Shown: piece after piece, positions 8,651 to 17,641 of the stretch | Layout: the number at the start of each line of letters is the position of its first letter | Position numbering within the stretch: the stretch's first letter is position 1 | Origin: Clostridium sp. OF09-36 | Lineage (GTDB): Bacteria > Bacillota > Clostridia > Lachnospirales > Lachnospiraceae | NCBI RefSeq assembly: GCF_003481985.1 | Contig: NZ_QUMD01000001.1 | Coordinates: 124,001 to 188,000 of the forward strand | DNA: 64,000 nt | Direction of reading: 5' to 3' | Position numbers and translations under genes: made by a program | The notes under the pieces: model-generated | Told to the model about the DNA's origin: nothing | The model's input: the letters and a program-made list of their open reading frames with translations, nothing else | Database searches by the model: none

Positions 8651-9393
8651 CTAACCCTGAATAAACCGGCTCAAGAACTCCTGTGTCTTTGCCTTCTGCG
8701 GATTGCCGAAGATATCTGCCGGCTTTCCTTCCTCTTCGATGACTCCGTCCGCCATGAATACCACATGGTTGGAAACATCACGGGCAAAGGCCATCTCATG
8801 GGTTACAATGATCATGGTGATGCCTTCTTTTGCGAGGGTACGCATAACCGCCAGTACCTCGCCTACCATCTGCGGGTCGAGTGCGGAAGTCGGCTCATCG
8901 AATAAGAGCACCTCCGGCTCCATAGCCAGGGCGCGGGCGATTGCCACACGCTGCTTCTGTCCGCCGGAAATCTGCTTCGGCTTCGCATTGATGTAGGGCG
9001 CCATGCCTACCTTTTCCAGATATTTCATGGCCATGGCCTTTGCATCTTCCTTAGAACGCTTTAACACCTTGGTCTGGCCGATCATGCAGTTTTCCAGAAC
9101 GGTCAGGTTGTTAAACAGGTAAAACTCTGGAACACCATGCCTACCTTGGAGCGGTATGCCGGAACATTCACACCCTTGTCAGTGATGTCCTTCTCATGAT
9201 AGAGGATTTCTCCGGTGGTCGGAGTCTCCAGCATGTTGATGCAGCGAAGCAGCGTGGATTTACCGGAACCGGATGCCCCGATGATACAGGTTACATCGCC
9301 GGTGTCTACGGTAAAGTCAATGTCACGCAGGACTACATGCTTGCCGAAGGATTTGCTCAAATGACGAATTTCCAATACATGATTCTCTGCCAT
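8651..9393 (-). CDS. Polar amino-acid ABC transporter ATP-binding protein (frameshifted)
   Basis: About 247 residues over the span after one correction. The first part carries Walker A (GASGSGKST), the second ISGGQKQR, Walker B LLFDEPTSALD and VTHEM. The break is at the Q-loop near 9119-9121: the sequence reads FQSFTCLTT and stops, whereas adding one base gives the family-typical FQSFNLFNNLTVLEN. The start is 2 nt after the permease stop, with its ribosome site in the permease tail, so translation is coupled. It is the third gene of a binding protein-permease-ATPase operon. Confidence 0.85.
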
Positions 9394-9395
9394 CG

Positions 9396-10187
9396 TTAGT
9401 CTTCCTCCTTCTTTTTCTCTTCATAACGGTACATGCCGCTGGTGTGTGCCAGGGTATCCGTGGTTGCCAGATCGTAGTTGTCGGAACCGTCCATGCGGTT
9501 CTCCAGCCACCGCAGGATGCGGGAGCAGGTAAAGGTCATGATAAAGTACACGATCATGGTGATGGTGTAGGTCTCAAAGTTCATGTACAGCGCACCTGCA
9601 GCAGATTTCGTCTTGTACAGAAGCTCTGCCACACCGATGACGGAAAGCACGCAGCTGTCCTTGATGTTGATGATCAGGTTGTTGCCGATCTGCGGCATGA
9701 TGTTTCTGAGTGCCTGCGGCAGAATGACATACAGCATGGTCTGTACATGGGTCATACCGATGGCCTTTGCGCCCTCAGTCTGGCCCGGGTCAATGGAAAG
9801 GATACCGCCGCGGACGGTCTCAGCCATGTACGCACCGGTGTTGATGGACAGAATAAAATAGGCTGCCTGCCACATGCTTAAGTTTAAGCCTAAAAGCGGA
9901 AGCATACCATAATAGATAAACATGGCCTGCGCCATCATCGGGGTTCCGCGGAAGAATTCCACGTAGGCGTTCATGATCAGCTTAATGATCCACAAAACTA
10001 CCTTTTTTACCGGGTTGTCTTTTGCTTCAACCGGAATGGTCTGCACAATACCCACTGCGAAACCAATGATGCAGCCCACCAGGGTACCCACCAGCGCAAT
10101 GCGGATGCTGACTCCTGCACCCTGCAGCATAGACATTCCGTATCTCTGGAATACGACCATTACACGGCCGAAAAAGTCTGTTGGCAT
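9396..10187 (-). CDS. Polar amino-acid ABC transporter permease
   Basis: 263 residues with about five membrane segments and the HisMQ-family EAA loop (DPGQTEGAKAIGMTHVQTM). EFFRGTPMMAQ is the conserved periplasmic-side motif of this family. Only one permease gene is present, so the channel should be a homodimer. It lies between the binding-protein gene and the ATPase gene, preceded by two strong hairpins (10227-10270). The likely substrate class is polar or charged amino acids. Confidence 0.9.
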   Translation of the reverse strand: MPTDFFGRVMVVFQRYGMSMLQGAGVSIRIALVGTLVGCIIGFAVGIVQTIPVEAKDNPVKKVVLWIIKLIMNAYVEFFRGTPMMAQAMFIYYGMLPLLGLNLSMWQAAYFILSINTGAYMAETVRGGILSIDPGQTEGAKAIGMTHVQTMLYVILPQALRNIMPQIGNNLIINIKDSCVLSVIGVAELLYKTKSAAGALYMNFETYTITMIVYFIMTFTCSRILRWLENRMDGSDNYDLATTDTLAHTSGMYRYEEKKKEED

Positions 10188-10226
10188 AATACTTTCTCCT
10201 CTGAATATTCAATAACTGTAACTACA

Positions 10227-10270
10227 CAGACGCGCCAAATGACGCGTCTGCAGCCCTGCATCATTGCAGG
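10227..10270 (-). repeat. Two intercistronic hairpins
   Basis: CAGACGCG/CGCGTCTG (10227-10250, 8-bp perfect stem) and CCTGCA/TGCAGG (10255-10270). No T-run follows on the minus strand, so these are more likely mRNA-stabilising structures protecting the binding-protein message than terminators. Confidence 0.5.
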
Positions 10271-10317
10271 AATGATATAACTTCGTTCGCTAGATTCGCT
10301 TTATTTGAAGCGCAATC

Positions 10318-11250
10318 CTAGTTAGCTAACGGCTGAACGGAAATTGCCTCGTCCATCATGGCAGAGAAATCATCTTTGGTCATCTTGGTGAGGACGCTGT
10401 CGATGGCTTCTTTTAACTCGGTGTTGCCCTTCTTCATGGAGATACCGATGTTGATATCCTCATCGCTTACCTGGAAGTCGTTGTCGCCGCCGCCAAACTC
10501 AAGCATCTTGAAGTTCGGATAAGCAACCAAAGCGCCTTTACCGGTCGGCTGGTCGGTTACAACGAGGTCACACTTGTCTGCGTTTAAGGACATGAGCATA
10601 TCCGGTGCACTTGCGGTTGCAGCCAGGATGTTTGCGTCCGGGATCTGCGGCAGGCAGTTCTGATACCAGATCGTGCTCTGCTGGGAAGTACAGGTTGCGC
10701 CAGCTAAGTCTGCTACGCTGGTTGCATTTGCGTACTTGCCGTCTTCTTTTACCAGGGTAACGATGGTTGCATAGTAGTACGGCTCGGAGAAGTCAACGGC
10801 CTGCAGACGCTCCTCGGTGATGGACTGGCCTGCGATGACGCAGTCAACCTGACCGGACTGGATAGCCGGGATCAGAGAATCCCAGTCAAGACGGACGATC
10901 TGGAGATCATAGCCTAACTCCTCACAGATCTTCTTTGCCATCATGACATCGTAGCCGTAAGCGTACTCGTTGCTGTCTGCGATCGGAACGGCACCGTTGG
11001 AATCGTCCGGCTGGGTCCAGTTGTACGGTGCGTATGCACACTCCATCGCTACCTTTAATACTTTCTTCTCGCCATCTTTTGCTGCCTCGGTCTCACCAGC
11101 TGCTGTAGTCTCTGCTGCATCTGCCTTGCTCTCAGCTGCTGCGGTGTCTGCTGCAGTGGTCTCGGTCTTGCTGCCGCCGCATGCAGTCATGGATGCTGCC
11201 ATCAGGGCTGCCATAGCGGCTGCCATTAATTTCTTTGCGCTTTTCTTCAT
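10318..11250 (-). CDS. Amino-acid ABC transporter substrate-binding lipoprotein
   Basis: 310 residues. Signal peptide with lipobox SMTAC (Cys24), an Ala/Thr/Glu-rich linker to about residue 60, then a SBP_bac_3 domain (VAMECAYAPYNWT, GYDVMMAKKICEELG, DSLIPAIQSGQVDCVIAG). These match periplasmic-type receptors for polar amino acids. It is the first gene of the importer operon, with its own strong promoter at 11349-11377 and a leader hairpin. The specific amino acid cannot be read from the sequence. Confidence 0.9.
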   Translation of the reverse strand: MKKSAKKLMAAAMAALMAASMTACGGSKTETTAADTAAAESKADAAETTAAGETEAAKDGEKKVLKVAMECAYAPYNWTQPDDSNGAVPIADSNEYAYGYDVMMAKKICEELGYDLQIVRLDWDSLIPAIQSGQVDCVIAGQSITEERLQAVDFSEPYYYATIVTLVKEDGKYANATSVADLAGATCTSQQSTIWYQNCLPQIPDANILAATASAPDMLMSLNADKCDLVVTDQPTGKGALVAYPNFKMLEFGGGDNDFQVSDEDINIGISMKKGNTELKEAIDSVLTKMTKDDFSAMMDEAISVQPLAN

Positions 11251-11271
11251 AATGTTTCCTCCTCGTGCATC

Positions 11272-11316
11272 AAGAAAGCAAAGAAACCCCTTGGTTGAAG
11301 GCTTCTTTGCTTTCTT
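11272..11316. terminator. Large leader hairpin, oriented as a plus-strand terminator
   Basis: AAGAAAGCAAAGAA (11272-11285) pairs perfectly with TTCTTTGCTTTCTT (11303-11316), 14 bp, followed by more T on the plus strand. It lies in the 5' leader of the minus-strand binding-protein gene just before its ribosome site. No plus-strand gene ends nearby, so it may serve as a leader structure or block antisense transcription. Confidence 0.5.
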
Positions 11317-11348
11317 TTTTGCGTATCTTATGGTTTTTTGCTTTTTTT

Positions 11349-11377
11349 ATCATACAACCCGCCTGTGGCTTTGTCAA
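11349..11377 (-). promoter_or_regulatory. Promoter of the amino-acid ABC operon
   Basis: On the minus strand: TTGACA (11372-11377), 17-bp spacer, TATGAT (11349-11354). This near-consensus promoter gives a leader of about 90 nt. Confidence 0.75.
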
Positions 11378-11404
11378 TTGCTTTCTTTTTCCATGTCAAA
11401 ACCA

Positions 11405-11434
11405 GTTACTGTTCACGCATGCGTGCCCAGCAAC
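11405..11434. repeat. Dispersed 30-bp palindrome, copy 1
   Basis: Runs from GTTACTG to CAGCAAC with core CACGCATGCGTG. It is almost the reverse complement of the copy at 37233-37262 and similar to the one at 27304-27333. It sits 21 nt beyond the 3' end of the L,D-transpeptidase gene. Confidence 0.7.
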
Positions 11435-11454
11435 GGGATTTTGTATCGATTGTC

Positions 11455-13559
11455 TTACTGTCCTCCCGGTCCCGGAGTCTGTGCCGGGGACGGAGAGACG
11501 CTTGTTCCGGAACCCGGTGTGCTTCCTGGCCCTGCCTGGGTGTTTCCTGACGCACCTGGCGTACTCTGTGTTCCACCAGCGCTGCCGCCTGGTCCGGACT
11601 GGGAATTTCCGGAGGAACTGCCCTGGGACGCACCATTCTGTCCCGGATATGCCTGCGCACCGCCGGAGCCAGAGGTATTGCCCGACGGCTGTTGCTGGGC
11701 TGCTGCCCCTGGCTGGGCCTGGGATGAACCACCTGGCTGGGTTGCGGCCGTAGTTGGCTGGGCTGCTGCCCCTGGCTGGGCCTGCGCGGCTGTAGTCGGC
11801 TGCGCGGCACTCTCCTGCGGCTTTGACTGGCTACTTCCTCCATTCTGGGATTGCGGCTTTGTCTCTGCCGCCTGCGTACCACCTGTCTGCTGCGCCTTCG
11901 TCTCTGCCGGAGTCTGCGCTGCCGTAGTCTGCTGGGCATTACTTTCTACTGCCCCATTCTGGGCCGCTGTGCTGGTCTTGCCATCCCCGGTTCCATCTAA
12001 ATGGTAGCAGATGACCGGCATTCCAGCAGAAATATTTTCATAAACGGTCTTGGCTACTGCCGGAGGCAGATTGATACAGCCATGGGAGCCGTTCGTTTTG
12101 TAGATTTTTCCACCGAAGCTGGAACGCCAGTAGCATCGTGCATTCCGATACCGCCGTTGAACGGCATCCAGTAGGATACCGGGGTCGAATAGTTTTCGCC
12201 CTTTAATGTAGCATTTCTCTGCTTGTAGGTCAGCGGATATACTCCAGCCGGGGTACTCCAGCCGCGGGATTCATTTCCCGATACAAAATCAGACTGTACG
12301 ACCAGTTTTCCTTCCTTATAAAAAAACATATGCTGGGCTGTCAGATTGATTTCTGCGTAGGTTGTTCCGTAATCGTTTCCGTCGTGGGATGCTGCTGTCT
12401 GGCTGTAGACCGGCTCCCGCTCCTGGCTCTCGCAGGAAAGAAGGATCTGCTTTAGCGCAGCTGCCTCCTCACTCTGGTTGATCTTCCAGCCATAAACACT
12501 CTTACTGATGGTCACAGACTGTCCATAGGAGGTCCGGAAGGTTTTCGGTTTATAAGCGGTATTATAGTTCTGGGCCATCCAGGATACATACTCACTGATT
12601 TTTGACTCATCCAGGGAAACACCGCCCTGGCCATCGCTTACCAGCCAGGTATGAAGCTTTTCCCCGTCCAGGATCTCACTCTTACTGCCAAACCGGTACG
12701 TCACGCGGGTCTGCACATACTTATTCCATGCCGCAAGCTCTGCATTCAGTGCCTCATCGTCTGCTGTGATCTGCGGTTTTTTATAAACTCCTGCATCCTC
12801 CAGGGAAAGTGTTTCCTGGAAATTCAGGATTGCCTCATGGACAGCAGATGAGAGCAGCTCCAAGTCCGGTCTGGCGCCCTCATTCTCCGGCACGATTTCA
12901 TAACCAGTCCCGGAAATGTAATCCGATATGTAGGCATTCTCCGGCTCAACCGCCTGCTCCGGCTTTAAACAGGAAAGTGCAGCTACCGCATCAGAAAGCT
13001 TCGCTTCATCAAACACAGCCATGGTGTCGATTGTGTAATCCACATACCTTCCAATATGAAACCCCCATGCAAAAACACTCTGGTCATTTAAGATCTGCTC
13101 CAGGGTTCCGTCAAATTCCGGGTGAAAGCCAATATCGCTTCCGCTTATAACCTCACTGGCCCCGCCGCGTTCCTGCAATGTCAGGGTATATCCGCTGGTC
13201 TCTGCCGTGATCCGGTCTTTGGTTTCCTCCGGAGTAAGACCGGATACATCCAGCCCGTTGATCGTCGTGTTTGGGAAATAGACCCTCTTATATTTCTGGC
13301 CCAGGCCCACATAGACGGCTCCGGCTGCAACTACTACTGCCAGCGCTGCCGCACCGGCTATGACCGCAATCTTCTTCCCGTTATTTTCCCGTTCCGGCTC
13401 CTGTCCCTGCTGTCCCAGCGGAGCACTCTGCTGGTTCTGCTGCTTCTGCGGCTCCACCAGCTTCTGGCTTTCCTTCTGTGCCAGTCTCTCCTGTTGTTTC
13501 CTTTTATTCCACTTTCCGCGGCTGCGGCCGTAGCCCGCCTGCTGATTTCCTGTTTCCAT
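11455..13559 (-). CDS. L,D-transpeptidase with PG-binding domain and low-complexity tail (frameshifted)
   Basis: About 701 residues after one correction. Order: basic cytoplasmic N-terminus, one membrane segment (residues ~75-95), a repeated PG_binding_4-like region, a YkuD catalytic domain, then a ~175-residue Gln/Ser/Gly/Pro-rich tail. Near 12128-12132 the frame breaks after GIGMHDAT. Adding one base gives WRSSFGGKIY and the catalytic SHGCINLP, matching the paralog next door. Start at 13559; the upstream frame lacks a better site. The enzyme should form or anchor 3-3 peptidoglycan cross-links outside the membrane. Confidence 0.8.
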
Positions 13560-13675
13560 AAATCTAATTCTGTTCCTTCTATATAATAATGCCGCGGCCA
13601 AAAGCTTCTGGTCCCTGTGATACCGGATCATGCTTCACTGTAAACGCTCACAATGTCCATGACCTCAAGGTTTAT

Positions 13676-15079
13676 TTAATTGTAGCAAATGACCGGAATC
13701 CCCGTATAAACCAGATCATAAAGTGCTGCTGCCTTCTGCGGCGGCAGGTTCACACAGCCGTGGCTTCCGCTTGTCTGGTAAATAGTCCCGCCAAATTTGC
13801 TGCGCCAGTTTGCATCGTGGAAGCCAATGCCTCCGTTAAACGGCATCCAGTAAGATACCGGTGTCTCATATTCATATTTGCCGTCTGCCTGCTTCTGCCC
13901 GCGCAGGACGCGGTCACGCTGCTTGTAGGTCAGTCTGTAGAGTCCCGGCGGTGTCGTATAATTTTTCGATACATTACCGGTGACACAAGGTGCATCCCAA
14001 ACAACCGTTCCTTCTTTGATCATGTATACATGCTGGGCAGTCAGATCTGCCTCCACATAAGTCGTTCCCCATTCTGCCGCACTGCGGTCCACTGCACGAG
14101 ACGCATAGACCGGCTCCCGGCTCTGGGACTGGGCCGTGCGGATGACTGCGGCAAGCGCATCTGCTTCTGCTGCCTGATCGATCTTCCATCCAAAAGATCC
14201 GCTCACGCTGACATCTCTTCCCGTCGCGGTGTGGAAGGTCCGTGCAGTCCCGGCAGTATCGTATTTATCTGCCAGGGTCTTCACATACGCACGGACTTTT
14301 TCCATATCAAGCTGGATCTGCCCCTCTGCACTTCCCGTGATCCAGGAACAGATTGAGGCAGAATCCAGTGTTTCGCTCTGCTCTCCAAAGGTATAGGTAA
14401 CCGTCATCTCCCGGCACTGGTTCATGGTGCCACAGAGCGTCTTTAATGCTTCATCATCCTTGGTGACAGAAGGTGTATAGTAGCAGCCTGCTGCTTCCAG
14501 GTCCACCTCAGTCTCGCCCTTTGCTGCGGCATCGCGGATGAGCTGCGCTGTCTTTTCGCGGTCCACGTTGTTGCCACGTACTTCCGGGACGATGGTAAAA
14601 GGCTGACCCTCCTGATATCCGGATACGTATGCATCTGCCGTTGTAACAATGCTGCTGCCGCTGATGGCATTTAAGTTTCCAATCTTTGCATCAAGCGCTG
14701 CCTGGTCAAAGCTTCCTGTCATCTCAGTGCGGTGCTTATTGTCTGCGTCTGGTCCGGAAAGCCGGCCGGATGCATTCTGTTCATCCAGGATCTGCTGCAG
14801 ATATCCTTCCGGCAGCCCAACCGAAAAGCCAATTTCCGGTCCCGTGATCACTTCCGTCTTTCCGCCTTTTTCCCTGATCGTAAGTTTATAATCACTAGCG
14901 TAAAAATCCGCAACACGCTGCGTCGCCTGCTCTACAGTCATATTGCTGATGCCCAGACCGTTGACCGAGGTCCCAGATACAAAGGTTGTTTCATTTGCAT
15001 AGGCACTGACAGGCCATAAAAGAGCAGCCCCAATCGCAAACACGGCACTCTTTGCATTTCTTTTCCAGCTTATTTTCAT
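13676..15079 (-). CDS. L,D-transpeptidase (YkuD) with PG-binding domain
   Basis: 467 residues from the ATG at 15079, chosen because GGGAGG lies 6 nt upstream. Signal peptide or single anchor (residues 12-26), PG_binding_4-like repeats with VNGLGISNMTVEQA, then the YkuD domain with the active-site series GFHDANW and SGSHGCVNLP (catalytic Cys). It is a paralog of the neighbouring gene and lacks the low-complexity tail. Both probably make 3-3 cross-links in the wall. Confidence 0.88.
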   Translation of the reverse strand: MKISWKRNAKSAVFAIGAALLWPVSAYANETTFVSGTSVNGLGISNMTVEQATQRVADFYASDYKLTIREKGGKTEVITGPEIGFSVGLPEGYLQQILDEQNASGRLSGPDADNKHRTEMTGSFDQAALDAKIGNLNAISGSSIVTTADAYVSGYQEGQPFTIVPEVRGNNVDREKTAQLIRDAAAKGETEVDLEAAGCYYTPSVTKDDEALKTLCGTMNQCREMTVTYTFGEQSETLDSASICSWITGSAEGQIQLDMEKVRAYVKTLADKYDTAGTARTFHTATGRDVSVSGSFGWKIDQAAEADALAAVIRTAQSQSREPVYASRAVDRSAAEWGTTYVEADLTAQHVYMIKEGTVVWDAPCVTGNVSKNYTTPPGLYRLTYKQRDRVLRGQKQADGKYEYETPVSYWMPFNGGIGFHDANWRSKFGGTIYQTSGSHGCVNLPPQKAAALYDLVYTGIPVICYN

Positions 15080-15206
15080 AATAATCCTCCCAAACGAGTC
15101 AACACACGCCCGAAACAGTTTCCCGGCTGCACAGCGTACGCCAGGCGCCCTTCCTTGCAGGAACGTACTGCCCCGACAGATATATGTCCCATTATAGAAG
15201 CCGTCT

Positions 15207-15240
15207 GAAAAACCGTCAAGTAAATGCACCTGACGGTTTT
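15207..15240 (-). terminator. Terminator of the CaCA exchanger gene
   Basis: On the minus strand AAAACCGTCA pairs with TGACGGTTTT, ending in a T-run, starting 19 nt after the exchanger stop codon. Confidence 0.7.
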
Positions 15241-15258
15241 CTTACATTTTATTTGAAT

Positions 15259-16191
15259 TTACAAAATTAACCACGCAAAATATGCAGTGTAGCACAGAAG
15301 CATCAAAATGCCAATGCCTCTGCCGAGTTTCTGTTTCCGGAACGTTCCAAGAAAAAGCAGCACAGCCGCTCCGATTGCAACCACGGTATCCATCCGGAAA
15401 TTCGGCTGAAAACTTACCGGTGTGATGAGCGCTGCCGTTCCAACTACAAACAAAATATTAAAAATATTGCTTCCTACAATGTTTCCGATGGCAATATCGG
15501 CTTTTCCTTTTAATGCAGCGGACACCGAAGTAAACAGTTCCGGCAGGGACGTGCCGAGTGCAACAATGGTAAGACCGATAAAACGCTCACTCATTCCCAT
15601 CAGTTTTGCAATTTCCGTAGCCGCATTCACCGTCACGTCGCTTCCTGCCACAATCAGAAAAAGTCCAATAAGCGCACCCAGAAACATCCGCCAAAGCGGC
15701 ACCATTTGCTGCTCTTTTACCGCCTCTTCCCTTCCATTCATGGCCATGTACAACAGGTAACCCAGATAGATGAGGAACAAAACCCACAGCATGGCTCCTT
15801 CCCCACGTCCTACAACATTGCCGCTCATGCCAGCCAAAAGCAGCACCACCGTGATGAAGATCATATACGGGATTTCAATCCGTACCGTTGATCTTGCCAC
15901 AGCTAACGTCGTGATCGTGGCTGTAATGCCCAAAATGATCAGAATATTTAAAATATTACTCCCCACAATATTTCCAATGGTGATCTCCGCATTCCCCTTC
16001 AGCGCTGCCGTAGTGCTAACCGCCGCTTCCGGCGCGCTGGTTCCCATGGCAACGATCGTCAGACCGATCACCAGCTGCGGTACCCCGAAACGGTCTGCAA
16101 TTCCCGAGCTTCCATCCACAAACCAGTCCGCTCCCCTCACGAGCATAAAAAATCCACCTGCAAGCAATAACAATTCCATGATCATTTTCAT
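15259..16191 (-). CDS. CaCA-family Na+/Ca2+ (or Mn2+) antiporter
   Basis: 310 residues from the ATG at 16191, which has GGAGGAA 7 nt upstream. About ten membrane segments in two inverted halves carry the alpha-repeat signatures VAMGTSAPEAAVS with GNIVGSNILN, and VALGTSLPELFTS with GNIVGSNIFN. The Glu in each repeat should bind the cation. The family exports Ca2+ or related ions in exchange for Na+ or H+. The Mn2+ riboswitch upstream suggests a role in Mn2+ export. Confidence 0.92.
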   Translation of the reverse strand: MKMIMELLLLAGGFFMLVRGADWFVDGSSGIADRFGVPQLVIGLTIVAMGTSAPEAAVSTTAALKGNAEITIGNIVGSNILNILIILGITATITTLAVARSTVRIEIPYMIFITVVLLLAGMSGNVVGRGEGAMLWVLFLIYLGYLLYMAMNGREEAVKEQQMVPLWRMFLGALIGLFLIVAGSDVTVNAATEIAKLMGMSERFIGLTIVALGTSLPELFTSVSAALKGKADIAIGNIVGSNIFNILFVVGTAALITPVSFQPNFRMDTVVAIGAAVLLFLGTFRKQKLGRGIGILMLLCYTAYFAWLIL

Positions 16192-16239
16192 AGTCGTTCC
16201 TCCTCTTTTTCCGGTCGGTGGGGTCTGTAAATAGAAAAC

Positions 16240-16266
16240 AAAAAAGAATGTGCCTTGGCACATTCT
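16240..16266 (-). terminator. Riboswitch-controlled terminator
   Basis: AGAATGTGCC pairs with GGCACATTCT, followed by six T on the minus strand, 49 nt upstream of the exchanger start. Between it and the aptamer are other strong stems, including a 16-bp AT-rich one (about 16333-16374) and GGTTGC/GCAACC. Confidence 0.7.
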
Positions 16267-16398
16267 CGCGCCGAGGCGCGGTTGCTTCAGCAACCATCTA
16301 CCTTTGCGCCGAGTGCGCTTCCTCGCGGAGCATTTTTATATGATAGGACGCAATTTCCTATCATATAAAAAGCGAGGCCCCCACCGCACCTGTTCTGG

Positions 16399-16521
16399 TT
16401 ATACGGTGAAAGTCTCGCTGCTTAGTCACTAACCGGGTTTCGTATCTTCGAAACCGTACTGACGGTTCTGCAAACATCTGCCATGGCTGGCAGCCTGTCA
16501 GCTACTCCCTTTCTCTTATAA
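16399..16521 (-). promoter_or_regulatory. yybP-ykoY (Mn2+) riboswitch
   Basis: Read on the minus strand, the element starts with a P1 strand TTATA then GAAAGGGAGTAGC, continues through ACCGTCAGTACGGT and CCCGGTTAG, and ends with AGCGAGACTTTCACC and the pairing TATAA. GGGAGTAG near the 5' end and GCGAGACYTT at the 3' end are hallmarks of this class. It precedes a CaCA exchanger, a known gene type in this regulon. Class members turn genes on when Mn2+ binds. Confidence 0.82.
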
Positions 16522-16590
16522 AGGAAGCATAGCAGATTTTTCCAGAAACCGCTATGCTTTTTTCCAATTTTCACAAATCTTAACAAGTTG

Positions 16591-17436
16591 TTAATTGTTC
16601 TTCTTCTCTGCGGCCTGTCTCTGAAGCGCTGCGGAAGCTGCCTGTGCGATTGCCTGGTCGGATGCTGCCTGTGCACGGGCTGCCGGATCGGCCGGTGCCG
16701 GAACCGGACGGTTCACTGCCAGCGGAAGGTTGACACCCATGATATTTAAAACAACGCCCTTTGCCTCTTTGTCCAATACCTTCGGAAGCTGGGCAGCTCC
16801 TACGATCACCGGCTTGAACGCATTGTTGCGGTTAAAACGGCTGAATTCCACTGCATCGGTAAATACCAGCTGGTATTTGTCACCGGTATTCAGCTTGACA
16901 AGCGGGGTTCCCTTGCCGTCCTGCTGCAGGGCAAAGATGAATTCGCTCTTCAGGAAGTCAGCTGCCATCTCCTCCTGAAGCTCTGCCATACGCTTCGGGT
17001 CCTGAGCTCCTTCGGTCTGCGGACCTCCTGCGCAAATACAGGGCAGTCAGATGAAGCTGTGGATTCTCGATCCACTTTTTGCCCTCTTCCAGCTGCGGGT
17101 TTTCTCTGCGCTTTGCAAATTCGTCGATCTGGACCAGCTCTTTCTGGTCATCGTAATAGATTTCCAGCGCATTGACACCCATCGTGTAAAGGTTTGTAAA
17201 AAATAACAGCATATGGTTTGCAAGAATCGTTGCAGCTCCCACCGGAATCTTTTCTTCTTTTAACTCTTCTGCTTTTGCCTTTGCCGCATCCTCAGACAGA
17301 TAGATAAATACCTTGTCATCGTAGGTTCCTTGTCACATTCCACATATGGTTCTTTTGTAAATCCAGATATCAGTGCGTAAACTGCGCCCTCTGGGTCTTT
17401 CATCTGCGCAAGCAGTCTGTCCTTTGCTTCACTCAT
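16591..17436 (-). pseudogene. SseB-like protein gene with three frameshifts
   Basis: The start at 17436 gives MSEAKDRLLAQMKDPEGAVY. Then the frame breaks near 17321-17327, 17034-17036 and 17013-17016. Each is repaired by one added base, joining YDDKVFIYLSEDAA, GAATILANHMLLFFTNLY, NPQLHLTALY, AQEVRRP and QDPKRMAELQEEM into one ~280-residue protein. It looks like an SseB-family protein, role in Clostridia unknown. Three missing bases in one short gene favour sequence error over true decay, but a pseudogene cannot be excluded. Confidence 0.6.
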
Positions 17437-17641
17437 TTCGCTACTCTCCTGTCCGCGGCCATACTGTATATTCGTTCCTGTTCACGGATATTCAGCCATA
17501 CGGCTCCGCCTGTCTTTCTATTTTTCAGCCGCCTGATCGCGGCCTGAACTGCAGCAGTTCAAAATTTTTGTTTACGCATTGGCAAATAAAAATGTCTTCT
17601 GGCTGCACTGTTCCTAATTATACAGGCTTTTGGGTTCTTTT

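Noticed and set aside
11406..12007. Long Pro/Cys/Ala- or Arg/Gln-rich open frames opposite the transpeptidase tail
   Set aside because: These are other-frame translations of the low-complexity tail of the L,D-transpeptidase.
10970..12007. Large plus-strand frame of 345 codons
   Set aside because: It runs antisense through the binding-protein gene, its promoter and the transpeptidase tail, and has no ribosome site.
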